Positions 9,052 to 16,247 of a stretch of DNA of 33,320 bases are shown piece after piece. The position numbers and the translations under genes were made by a program. Source of the stretch: Pseudomonadota bacterium (GTDB lineage: Bacteria > Pseudomonadota > Alphaproteobacteria > Rhizobiales > Devosiaceae); contig JAEYZJ010000016.1 in NCBI GenBank assembly GCA_023430705.1, forward strand, positions 1 through 33,320, read 5' to 3'. The first letter of the stretch is position 1, and each line of letters opens with the position of its first letter. Under the pieces are notes generated by a model. It saw only the letters and a list, made by a program, of their open reading frames with translations, made no database searches and had not been told where the DNA came from.

Positions 9052-9374
9052 TCGCTCTCTCCCCTGTCGGCAGACCTTCTGCCTTGGTTGGCTCGAGACT
9101 AGGCGGCCCCGCTTAAGTGCCGTTTCGGGATTTCGATAAAATTCGATGCAAATGCGATTGGTGCGCGCCGGTTGGGCACGGTGGGCACGAATGTGGGCGG
9201 CCTACGCTCATGTGCGCAACCAAACGTTTACGCTAACCCCAGAAAGCCCCCCCGCAACCCGGTGGAACGCGTGCGCAACCGCCCGGCGGGGCCTTCCCCT
9301 TAAAGCGGCATTAGGCGTTGGAGTGGAAGGTCAGGCCAACAACAACAAGGGCTTTGGGGCGGTTGGTTCGAGTC
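9052..9374. other. 323-bp divergent intergenic region
   Basis: This region separates the DUF5330 gene (minus) from the histidine kinase (plus) and should hold both promoters. An AT-richer patch lies at about 9123-9162. The decamer GTGCGCAACC occurs twice (9212-9221 and 9271-9280), and GGGCACG occurs twice in near tandem at about 9175-9188. A 78-codon open frame at 9146-9382 has no ribosome site and no recognisable features and is not called a gene. No RNA gene or hairpin terminator was identified. Confidence 0.5.
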
Positions 9375-11189
9375 ATGCGTAGCCTGTGGCAATGGTTGAA
9401 CGACGCCTTGCGCACCAATCCGGTGCGTGGCGCGGGCGGCCGTCCTGACGTGCTGCGCCGGCAGTCGATCGCGACCAGCGCCCGCTGGATCCTGGCCGCC
9501 GGCATGGCCGGCCTGCCGGCTGCGCTCTACGCGCTGACCCATATCCTGCTGCTGCCCTTCATCCTTGCCGTGATCGCGGTCGCCGCCGGCATGCTGGGCC
9601 TCGCGCTCTGCCAGCGCGGGCAGTACGAGCGGGCCGCCGCCACGCAGGTCTATGCGACGCTGCTGGCCGGGCTGCTGCTGACCGTCGCCGATCCCGCCAT
9701 CGCCGATTTCGGCCTCGCCGTGGCGGTGCTCGGACCGGTGCATGCCTCGCTGCTGACCCGCACCCCGGTGAAAAAGCGCGCCTGGGCCATCCTCGTCGCG
9801 GTGGTGCTGTGCGGCGTGCTCGCCAACCTCGGTATCCTCGCCTGGCCCGAGCCCTTCGGCTTTGCCTATACGCTGGTCGCCGGCTCCGTGTTCCTCGTCG
9901 TCGCGCTGATCGTCGCCATCTCGGCGAATCGGCTGAACAGCGTGTTCGAGGTCTACGAGAAGGCGCAGATCAACGCCTTCCGCCACCTGATCGAGCATGT
10001 GCAGGACGCGGTGATGCGCTTTGCCAGCGACGGCACGGTGCTGTTCACCTCGCGCTCGGCGGAAAAGCTGTTCGGCTGCCGCCGCTTCGAGCTGAGCGGC
10101 AGCGGGCTGGTCGAGCGCATCCACGTGATGGACCGGCCGACCTACCTCACGGCCTTCGCCGAGGCCAACCAGGACGGCCGGACGCGACGCGTCGAGATTC
10201 GCATGCGGCGGGACGAGCCCGGCCCGTCGGCGGCGCCGCCGCGCTTCGTCTGGATCGAGGCATCGCTGACGCCGGTGATCGACGAGGACGCGCTGGGCAG
10301 CCGCAACGAGGTGGTGGTGCTGCTGCGCGACGTGACCGAGCGGCACGACTACATGAACGAGCTGCAGCGCGCCCGGAAGGTTGCCGAGGAGGCCTCGAGC
10401 GCCAAGTCGCGCTTCCTCGCCACCATCGGCCATGAACTGCGCACCCCGCTGAACGCCATCGTCGGCTTTTCCGAGATGATGACGTCGGGCGTGGTGGGCG
10501 AGCTGAGCCCGCAGCACAAGGAATACGCCACGCTCATCCAGCAGAGCGGCCATCACCTGATCGAGGTGGTGCGCATGCTGCTCGACATGAGCCGGCTCGA
10601 GGCCGGCAAGTTCGAGCTGACCACCGAGCCGATCGCGCCGGAGACGCTGGTCGAGCCGTGCCTGAAGATGGTCGATACGATGGCGCGCGAGAAATCCGTG
10701 CGGCTGATGACCGACATTCCGCGCACGCTGCCGATGCTGATCGCCGACGAGCGGGCCTGCCGCCAGATTCTCATCAACCTGCTGTCGAACGCGGTGAAGT
10801 TCTCCAACGAGCACTCGGTCGTGACGCTCGCCATGAAGCGCCAGGGCCGGCACCTCGCCATCTCGGTTGCCGACCACGGTATCGGCATGGGCGAGGACTC
10901 GGTGCAGCGAATCGGCGAGCCCTTCTTCCAGGCCCAGGACGGTCTCGCCCGCCGCTACGAGGGGACGGGCCTCGGCCTCTCGATCGTCAAGGGGCTGGTC
11001 GAACTGCATGAGGGAACGCTGCACGCCTCGTCGTCGCCGGGGGAGGGGACAGTTATGACTGTCCTGCTGCCGATAAACGGTCCGGAAACCAAGGTGGAGG
11101 AAACTCTGGCCGTAATGCCCCTTCACAGGGACCAGGTCACGCAGCACATGCCCCCCACATGGCACGACGAAAGAAAAAGAGCTCTATGA
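9375..11189 (+). CDS. Membrane PAS sensor histidine kinase
   Basis: A 604-residue hybrid-free sensor kinase. Residues about 35-195 form a multi-helix membrane domain, followed by a PAS domain (about 200-325, beginning F-R-H-L-I-E-H-V-Q-D-A). The dimerisation/phosphoacceptor domain has G-H-E-L-R-T-P-L-N-A-I with His353, then G-F-S-E-M-M. The ATPase domain has N-L-L-S-N-A-V-K-F (N box), D-H-G-I-G-M (G1) and G-T-G-L-G-L-S-I (G2). The phosphoacceptor region resembles the DivJ/PleC/PdhS cell-cycle kinases, but the signal is unknown and no response regulator is adjacent. An in-frame GTG at 9318 is an alternative start. The end overlaps the next gene. Confidence 0.92.
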   Translation: MRSLWQWLNDALRTNPVRGAGGRPDVLRRQSIATSARWILAAGMAGLPAALYALTHILLLPFILAVIAVAAGMLGLALCQRGQYERAAATQVYATLLAGLLLTVADPAIADFGLAVAVLGPVHASLLTRTPVKKRAWAILVAVVLCGVLANLGILAWPEPFGFAYTLVAGSVFLVVALIVAISANRLNSVFEVYEKAQINAFRHLIEHVQDAVMRFASDGTVLFTSRSAEKLFGCRRFELSGSGLVERIHVMDRPTYLTAFAEANQDGRTRRVEIRMRRDEPGPSAAPPRFVWIEASLTPVIDEDALGSRNEVVVLLRDVTERHDYMNELQRARKVAEEASSAKSRFLATIGHELRTPLNAIVGFSEMMTSGVVGELSPQHKEYATLIQQSGHHLIEVVRMLLDMSRLEAGKFELTTEPIAPETLVEPCLKMVDTMAREKSVRLMTDIPRTLPMLIADERACRQILINLLSNAVKFSNEHSVVTLAMKRQGRHLAISVADHGIGMGEDSVQRIGEPFFQAQDGLARRYEGTGLGLSIVKGLVELHEGTLHASSSPGEGTVMTVLLPINGPETKVEETLAVMPLHRDQVTQHMPPTWHDERKRAL

Positions 11190-12484
11190 CGACAGCAACT
11201 CTGGCCCACCTGCCCCTGCAGGTGGGCAGCGTCGCGCTGGCCCAGGCGGGCCGGGCTTCGCTCTGGGTCGTTCGGCGCTACATGCGCGCTCCCCTGACCA
11301 ACACGGCCATTGCCGCGCTTGTCGTGACTTCGGCCATGGCCGCCTCGAACGCGCTCTATGGCCAGCGTCACGATCATCCCGCGCCGCTCTTCGGCTCGGT
11401 CGAGAACATCACCACCGGCTCGATCGATTCGGAGCCGGTGATTCCGAAGACGCGGCCCAAGAGCTTCACCGTCAGTGCGCCGGTGAAGATCGCCGCGGTC
11501 GAGCAAGCGCCCGTGGTCCCGTCCGCACCGCTCGAGCCGGTCGGCAACCGGGACGTCTTCGAGGTGCAGCGCAAGCTCGAGCAGATGAAGCTCTTCTCCG
11601 GCACGATCGACGGCTATTACGGGCCGCGCACCGCCTCGGCGATCCGCAAGTTCGAGGAGCAGCGCGGGCTCAAGCCCACCGGCGAGCTGAACCGCGAGAC
11701 GATCGCCCTGATCCTGGCCGCCCCGCTGGGGACGACGGCGGTGGCGGCCCCGGTCGCCGCCCCGGCAGCGCAGCCGCAGCCCTCGCAGCTCCCGGCCATC
11801 ACGCTGCCCGCGCCCCTGGCGGCGCCCGTCGAGGAGGAACTCCCCGCCGCCGCGAGGGTGCAGCAGCCGGCCGCGACGATGAAGCCGCTTCCGCCGGTGG
11901 GTGCCAGCACCAAGACCGCTGCCCGGGAGAGCACGGCCAAGCTGCTCGGCCGCCCGGTGCCCTCGACCCCCGGACAGGCGCTGGAGATGGCCGCCGACAC
12001 CGCCGGCGACGCGATCAACACCATCATCGACGGCGTGCAGTCGGTCGCCATGAGTGCGCCCCCGCGGCAGCCCTTCGCGGTGGAGGCGCGCGCCAGCACC
12101 GCCGCGGCCGCCCCCCCGGTCGCCCTCGTGCCCGCCTCCGCGCGGCCCCAGCAACTGGCCGCGCTGCCCGGAAATCCCCGCGTCGGCGTGCCGCTCAGGA
12201 TCGAGGAAGAGGCGCCCAAGCCCGGCGAGAGCATCGCCGTGCTAGATACGGACGCGACGCCCGACGAGGTCAAGCCCGTCTCGGTGACCGACCCGGTGTT
12301 CGTCGCGCGGGTGCAGCGCGGGCTTGCCAGCCTGGGCTTCCTGCACGGCCCCGCCGACGGCGTGGCCGGGGAGGCGACCGCCAAGGCGATCCGCAACTTC
12401 GAGGTGTACTTCAACTACAAGGTCACCGGGCGGATCACTCCGGAACTGCTCGACTTGCTGATCGACAGCGGGGCTGTCATCTAG
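11159..12484 (+). CDS. Membrane-anchored peptidoglycan-binding-domain protein
   Basis: A 441-residue protein with a basic N-terminus (M-A-R-R-K-K-K), one membrane helix at about residues 47-67, and two PG_binding_1 domains. The first lies near 130-186 (V-Q-R-K-L-E-Q-M-K-L-F, then D-G-Y-Y-G-P-R-T), the second near 379-440 (V-Q-R-G-L-A-S-L-G-F, D-G-V-A-G-E-A-T). A long Ala/Pro-rich linker of about 190 residues joins them, so it may span the periplasm and hold cell wall at two points. No catalytic domain is visible. It overlaps the kinase gene by 31 bp from this ATG; an ATG at 11186 (ATGA overlap with the kinase stop) is the alternative start. Confidence 0.85.
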   Translation: MARRKKKSSMTTATLAHLPLQVGSVALAQAGRASLWVVRRYMRAPLTNTAIAALVVTSAMAASNALYGQRHDHPAPLFGSVENITTGSIDSEPVIPKTRPKSFTVSAPVKIAAVEQAPVVPSAPLEPVGNRDVFEVQRKLEQMKLFSGTIDGYYGPRTASAIRKFEEQRGLKPTGELNRETIALILAAPLGTTAVAAPVAAPAAQPQPSQLPAITLPAPLAAPVEEELPAAARVQQPAATMKPLPPVGASTKTAARESTAKLLGRPVPSTPGQALEMAADTAGDAINTIIDGVQSVAMSAPPRQPFAVEARASTAAAAPPVALVPASARPQQLAALPGNPRVGVPLRIEEEAPKPGESIAVLDTDATPDEVKPVSVTDPVFVARVQRGLASLGFLHGPADGVAGEATAKAIRNFEVYFNYKVTGRITPELLDLLIDSGAVI

Positions 12485-12489
12485 GAGCG

Positions 12490-12819
12490 ATGTTTCGCAC
12501 CGACCTGTGGGTCTCGGCCTTCGTCCGCCGTCACAACAATATCGGCCACATGTGTGTGGTGAGCCGTCGCGGCGACCCGTTGGCGGGGCAGATCTTCGTC
12601 GAGGTCGACCATCTCAACGGGACGGTGTCGCTCTATACGCCCGCCCCGGCGACGAGCCGCATGGACGAGACCGAAGCGCGGCTGTTCCAGCTGCGCTTCG
12701 ACCGCGTCGAGCCCGACAAGGTGCGCGAGCGCATCGCCCGGGAGGAGGAGTTCGACCCGGACCTGTGGGTGGTGTCGCTCGAGATGCGGAACGGCGAGCC
12801 CGGACTGGAGCTGGCCTGA
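12490..12819 (+). CDS. DUF1491 family protein
   Basis: A 109-residue soluble protein of the alphaproteobacterial DUF1491 family, function unknown. Family features are the opening L-W-V-S-A-F-V-R-R, the R-R-G-D-P-L-A-G segment, and the C-terminal R-I-A-R-E-E-E-F-D-P-D-L-W-V-V-S-L-E. The ATG is 5 bp after the peptidoglycan-binding gene, with AGGAG straddling that stop, so it is probably in the same operon as the kinase. Its stop is 1 bp from the convergent DUF2336 gene. Confidence 0.85.
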   Translation: MFRTDLWVSAFVRRHNNIGHMCVVSRRGDPLAGQIFVEVDHLNGTVSLYTPAPATSRMDETEARLFQLRFDRVEPDKVRERIAREEEFDPDLWVVSLEMRNGEPGLELA

Positions 12820-12820
12820 G

Positions 12821-13969
12821 CTAGGACGCGATCCGCGCCCCGATGCGGGCCAGCGCCTCGATGGCCTGGTCGACCACCGGATCGCGCTCGCGCGTCTGCG
12901 GCGGCGGCACCCGGCGGCGATCGGGATCGACCGGCTTGTACTCGGGCCGCGTGAGGTCGAGCAGGTTCACCTCGCCGCGCCAGGCGCTCATCAGGAAGGC
13001 CGTGGCATCGACGCTGACGGTGTCGAACAGGGTAGAGAACTGCGCCAGCGCCCTGGAGCGATCCTCGTCGTGGGACGTGGCGTGGATGAGGACCTTCAGC
13101 CCCTCGTGCGCCGAGCAGCCGAAGGCGCGCAGCACGACGAACAGCGCGGCGCCCGACGTGTCGTGCGCGATCTGTCCGCAGCGGACTTCATCGAGCCCGG
13201 TGATCTGGTGCAGCAGCCGCGTGACTTCGGGGCGGCGGTTCTCGGAAAACAGCTTCATCAGCGCACGGGTCAGCTCCCCGGTGGCGACCGACAGCTGTTC
13301 GAGCGTGCGCTTGATCGGGGCGGCGGGCGTCTCGCGCCGCGCGAAGGCGTTGATGACCTTGACCCGGTCGGCTTCGCCCAGATCGAAGAAGGCCGGGGCG
13401 AGGAGGGACGCGTCGAAATCCTCGCGCGCCGCCAGCGACCAGGCGACCTGGTGGTCCATCTGCGCCGAACGGGCGAGGGCGCTGAGATAGGGGCCGCGCG
13501 GCAGCACCGCGGTGTTGGTCGCGAGGGCGCGATAGACCTTGCGGCTGTTCATCTGGAACAGGCGCCCGAGCACGGCATTCGAGAGGTCGCTGCGGCGCGC
13601 CAGCGCTGCCCCGAGGGTCACGTCGCCGGTCGAGACCACCTTGAGCATGGTGCCTTCGGAAAGACGCGGAGCGGAGACGAGGTAGTCGGGCAGGTCGTCG
13701 CCGAGGTGACGGACGACCAGTTCCTCGAGTTCGGGGGAGAGGTCTTCGGAGCGGCCGAGCGTCGCCGCGGCCTTGGCGCGCGCCGCCGGGGCCGCCGACG
13801 GAAACAGCCGCTGCGCCAGCGCCACGAACTGTTCCATTTCGGCACTCGTGGGCCGGCCACGCCGCGCGAAGGCATCGCAGGCAGCGCACAACAGCGTGTT
13901 CGTCCGATCGACGCCGCCAGTCTCGATGAGGAGCTGGAACGTCTCGTAAGGCTGGAAACCGATCATCAT
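12821..13969 (-). CDS. DUF2336 domain-containing protein
   Basis: A 382-residue soluble, mostly helical protein of an alphaproteobacterial family without an assigned biochemical role. The sequence has HEAT-like helical repeats: A-L-A-R-R-S-D-L-S-N-A-V-L, R-A-L-A-T-N-T-A-V-L and A-L-A-R-S-A-Q-M-D. Many family members lie near signalling or motility genes, but no such link is visible here. Two in-frame ATGs (13969 and 13966) follow AGGGCGA; the first is used. It converges with DUF1491 and diverges from the small gene at 14150. Confidence 0.8.
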   Translation of the reverse strand: MMIGFQPYETFQLLIETGGVDRTNTLLCAACDAFARRGRPTSAEMEQFVALAQRLFPSAAPAARAKAAATLGRSEDLSPELEELVVRHLGDDLPDYLVSAPRLSEGTMLKVVSTGDVTLGAALARRSDLSNAVLGRLFQMNSRKVYRALATNTAVLPRGPYLSALARSAQMDHQVAWSLAAREDFDASLLAPAFFDLGEADRVKVINAFARRETPAAPIKRTLEQLSVATGELTRALMKLFSENRRPEVTRLLHQITGLDEVRCGQIAHDTSGAALFVVLRAFGCSAHEGLKVLIHATSHDEDRSRALAQFSTLFDTVSVDATAFLMSAWRGEVNLLDLTRPEYKPVDPDRRRVPPPQTRERDPVVDQAIEALARIGARIAS

Positions 13970-14149
13970 TCGCCCTGCGAAGCCCCCGGGATTCGGGCCT
14001 CAACCACGCCACCGACTATTTACGGAAATCGTTAGCGAACTGTTAACCTTGACGAACTCTTAATGGCGCCCGTCGGGAAGGTGCGTCGCTCCCGGTTTGC
14101 CGGCGGAATGGGCCCCGGCAACGTTCACCCACTCCCGCCGGAGGCAAGG

Positions 14150-14317
14150 TTGGGAAAGCTGGTTCAACTCCCGAAGCGCGGACGCACTCCGAAATCGCGC
14201 TCCCAATCGGCGGGCACCGGGGAAGTCGTGCTGTTCACCGGCGTCCGCTACGAACGCGAGGGTTCGCCCGACAAGCCCGTTGGCGCGGCCAGCGGGGGCA
14301 AGCGCCGTCGTGGCTAG
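14150..14317 (+). CDS. Small conserved protein (55 residues, TTG start)
   Basis: A short basic protein that begins (M)-G-K-L-V-Q-L-P-K-R-G-R and contains G-E-V-V-L-F-T-G-V-R-Y-E-R-E, a segment I recall from small uncharacterised proteins of Hyphomicrobiales. The TTG at 14150 is chosen because GGAGG (14140-14144) stands 5 bases before it; an upstream in-frame ATG at 14063 has no ribosome site. The basic tail (G-G-K-R-R-R-G) overlaps the start of the next gene by 8 bp, so the two are probably co-translated. Function unknown; charge suggests nucleic-acid binding (inference). Confidence 0.7.
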   Translation: MGKLVQLPKRGRTPKSRSQSAGTGEVVLFTGVRYEREGSPDKPVGAASGGKRRRG

Positions 14318-15116
14318 ACTTCGCCGCCTCGCCGGCGCGGCAATGGCGCTGGCAATGCTGGTGGCACCCGCCGCCGGCCACGAACTCGGCGACTTCGGCC
14401 GCGTGAAGCCGGGCGTGCTGAACGACGAGCTGATCCCGTGGGCGGACAAGCTCGACCGCCGGCTCAGGGGGCAGCCGGTATCGGACCTCAACCTCACCGA
14501 CGAGGAGCGGGAGATGCGTGATCGCCTCTATCGCTTCCTCATTGCCCGCCACGTCAAGGACTGGGCCTTCGACTACGAGCAGATCGTGGCGGTCGCGAGC
14601 TTCGCCAGCAGGCGGGCCGGGCGGGAAGACCTCTATTACCGCTGGCTGACCCGCGAGCGCTACGCGTCGTCGCGGGTGCGCTACAACACGATCAGCGACG
14701 ACATCGGGGCCGACGTGCTGACCCTGCCGGGCGCCTTCGCCTCGGTCTGCGCCGTGACGATCATCGACCGGCAACGGGCGGTGGCCGTCGCCGAACTCGA
14801 CGACATCGAAGCTGAAATGATTGCCGAGGTGCTGGCGCGCAAGGCCGAGAACGCACTGCATGTGGACCGCTTCGTGCGCGCGCTGCGCTACCGCTACGAG
14901 TCCTACAGCTACGCGCTCGATCATTTCCTCGTCGAGACGCCGCACCCCGAGGCGGTCAACGTCGACAGCCGGCTGAGCGGGTACGCGGTCTGGCTCGGCC
15001 GGGCCGAGGCGGGCGACTTCTGCATCGAGGATGGGGCGGCCTCCTGGAACGAAGCCGAGCCGCTGCCGGGACGCGTGCTGCGCAATGGCCCGGGCGAGGG
15101 GCCATACCGCAAGTAG
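14310..15116 (+). CDS. Secreted hypothetical protein
   Basis: A 268-residue protein that I do not recognise. It starts with a good signal peptide (M-A-R-L-R-R-L, a hydrophobic core L-A-M-L-V-A-P, and probable cleavage after A-A-G), so it is likely periplasmic. The mature part is rich in Arg, Asp and Glu and mostly helical (L-N-L-T-D-E-E-R-E-M-R-D-R-L-Y-R-F). Two cysteines are far apart. The GTG at 14310 is chosen because it places the signal peptide at the N-terminus; longer frames from 14097 would bury it. It overlaps the preceding small gene by 8 bp and converges with the DUF1254 gene. Confidence 0.72.
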   Translation: MARLRRLAGAAMALAMLVAPAAGHELGDFGRVKPGVLNDELIPWADKLDRRLRGQPVSDLNLTDEEREMRDRLYRFLIARHVKDWAFDYEQIVAVASFASRRAGREDLYYRWLTRERYASSRVRYNTISDDIGADVLTLPGAFASVCAVTIIDRQRAVAVAELDDIEAEMIAEVLARKAENALHVDRFVRALRYRYESYSYALDHFLVETPHPEAVNVDSRLSGYAVWLGRAEAGDFCIEDGAASWNEAEPLPGRVLRNGPGEGPYRK

Positions 15117-15120
15117 GCGG

Positions 15121-15669
15121 CTAGACCGGGATGTTGCCGCACCTGAGGCCGGTGAGCGCCTTCTCGTAGCGGGCCCGCATTTCGGGATGCGGCGGCGCCA
15201 GCCGCACCACGACCACCACCTCGTCCTCGTTCGATTCGACGATCAGCAGGCCCTCGGCCACGTCGAGCTTCTGCTCGGCCAGCAGGCGCGTCTGCGCCGG
15301 GTTGAAGATGCCGAGGTCGAGCACGTTGCCGATGCCGTCGCGGTTGGTGGTCGAATAGATGATGGTGCCGTCGCGGCCATAGACGGCGACCGACCAGAAC
15401 GACTGGGGCAGGGTGCCGCTGACCGTGCCCGGGCCGCGGCGGAGATCGACCTTGCACGCGGCGTAGGCGAGCCCCGGATCGAGCCGCAGCGGATTGGGCT
15501 GGCCGGCAACCGCGGCCGGCAGGACCACCGTCGCCTCGCCCGCGCCGAGGTCGGCCAGCCGGTCCCAGGCGGCCGTGGCCGAGAGCGCCGGCAGGGTGAG
15601 GATGACGGCAATGTGGATGATGCCGCCCAGCACCACGCCCGTCACGATCCAGAGCAGGGTGCGGATCAT
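15121..15669 (-). CDS. DUF1254 domain-containing protein
   Basis: A 182-residue protein with an N-terminal membrane helix (about residues 4-25, L-L-W-I-V-T-G-V-V-L-G-G) and a periplasmic domain. The central motif S-F-W-S-V-A-V-Y-G-R-D-G-T, followed by Y-S-T-T-N-R-D-G, is typical of short rhizobial proteins annotated DUF1254. Function unknown. It overlaps the upstream DUF1214 gene by 4 bp (ATGA), so the two are translated together and probably form one envelope module. Confidence 0.72.
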   Translation of the reverse strand: MIRTLLWIVTGVVLGGIIHIAVILTLPALSATAAWDRLADLGAGEATVVLPAAVAGQPNPLRLDPGLAYAACKVDLRRGPGTVSGTLPQSFWSVAVYGRDGTIIYSTTNRDGIGNVLDLGIFNPAQTRLLAEQKLDVAEGLLIVESNEDEVVVVVRLAPPHPEMRARYEKALTGLRCGNIPV

Positions 15670-16244
15670 GCGCAGGCCTCGCGGATGATGGCCGGCAGCG
15701 CCGCGACCTCGGAGCCCACGCCCGACAGGCTCGACGTGTCGTAGAGGCTGAGGACGAGGTTGAACGGCCCGTCCCCGGCGATTTCCAGCCAGTTCTGCGG
15801 CGCGAGGGTCTTGGACACGTAGAGCGCGGCGGAGCCGTCGCCGGCGCGGCTCAGGCGGGCGCTGTGGAAGTCGGTCGGGGCGCCCGGACGCGTGATCGGA
15901 GCGCCGTCCTCCGGCGAGACCGGCACCAGCGTCCAGAAGCGGGCGGGCGGGGTCCTGCCGTCGATGCGGTAACGGCAGGCGCGGTCGAGCCGGCGGTTGT
16001 CGCTGTCGGTCGTGGCGACGAACTGGATGCCCTCGCTGGCGCCGAGCTCGAGCGCACCGGAGCGGGCGATGAAGGCGCGGGTATAGGGGTCGGGCGAGGG
16101 CGCGCCGACATCCTTCCAGGCCTGCCAGGGGCCGATCTGGATGGCGCCGAACATGCGCCCGTCGCTGAGCGCGTACCAGCTGAGGCCGAAACCGACGAGC
16201 AGCGCAACCGCCAGCATCGTTCCGAGGTGAACGAGAAAACGCAA
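15666..16244 (-). CDS. DUF1214 domain-containing protein
   Basis: A 192-residue protein with one N-terminal membrane helix (L-A-V-A-L-L-V-G-F-G-L-S-W) and an outer domain carrying DUF1214 features: P-P-A-R-F-W-T-L-V, D-G-S-A-A-L-Y-V-S, then N-W-L-E-I-A-G and F-N-L-V-L-S-L-Y. It pairs with the DUF1254 gene and lies 3 bp after the PBP1A gene on the same strand, so it may be co-transcribed with that cell-wall enzyme. A cell-envelope role is inferred from that position only. Confidence 0.78.
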   Translation of the reverse strand: MRFLVHLGTMLAVALLVGFGLSWYALSDGRMFGAIQIGPWQAWKDVGAPSPDPYTRAFIARSGALELGASEGIQFVATTDSDNRRLDRACRYRIDGRTPPARFWTLVPVSPEDGAPITRPGAPTDFHSARLSRAGDGSAALYVSKTLAPQNWLEIAGDGPFNLVLSLYDTSSLSGVGSEVAALPAIIREACA

Positions 16245-16247
16245 GGG

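Noticed and set aside
9146..9382. 78-codon frame in the divergent region before the kinase
   Set aside because: No ribosome site, no family resemblance, overlaps the kinase start and covers probable promoters.
9300..11165. 621-codon open frame antisense to the histidine kinase
   Set aside because: Covers the kinase exactly and has no recognisable domain; kinase motifs on the plus strand are complete.
14041..14067. Possible CtrA site (two TTAA blocks) upstream of the small gene
   Set aside because: The TTAA blocks are 13 bases apart instead of the 7 in the CtrA consensus.
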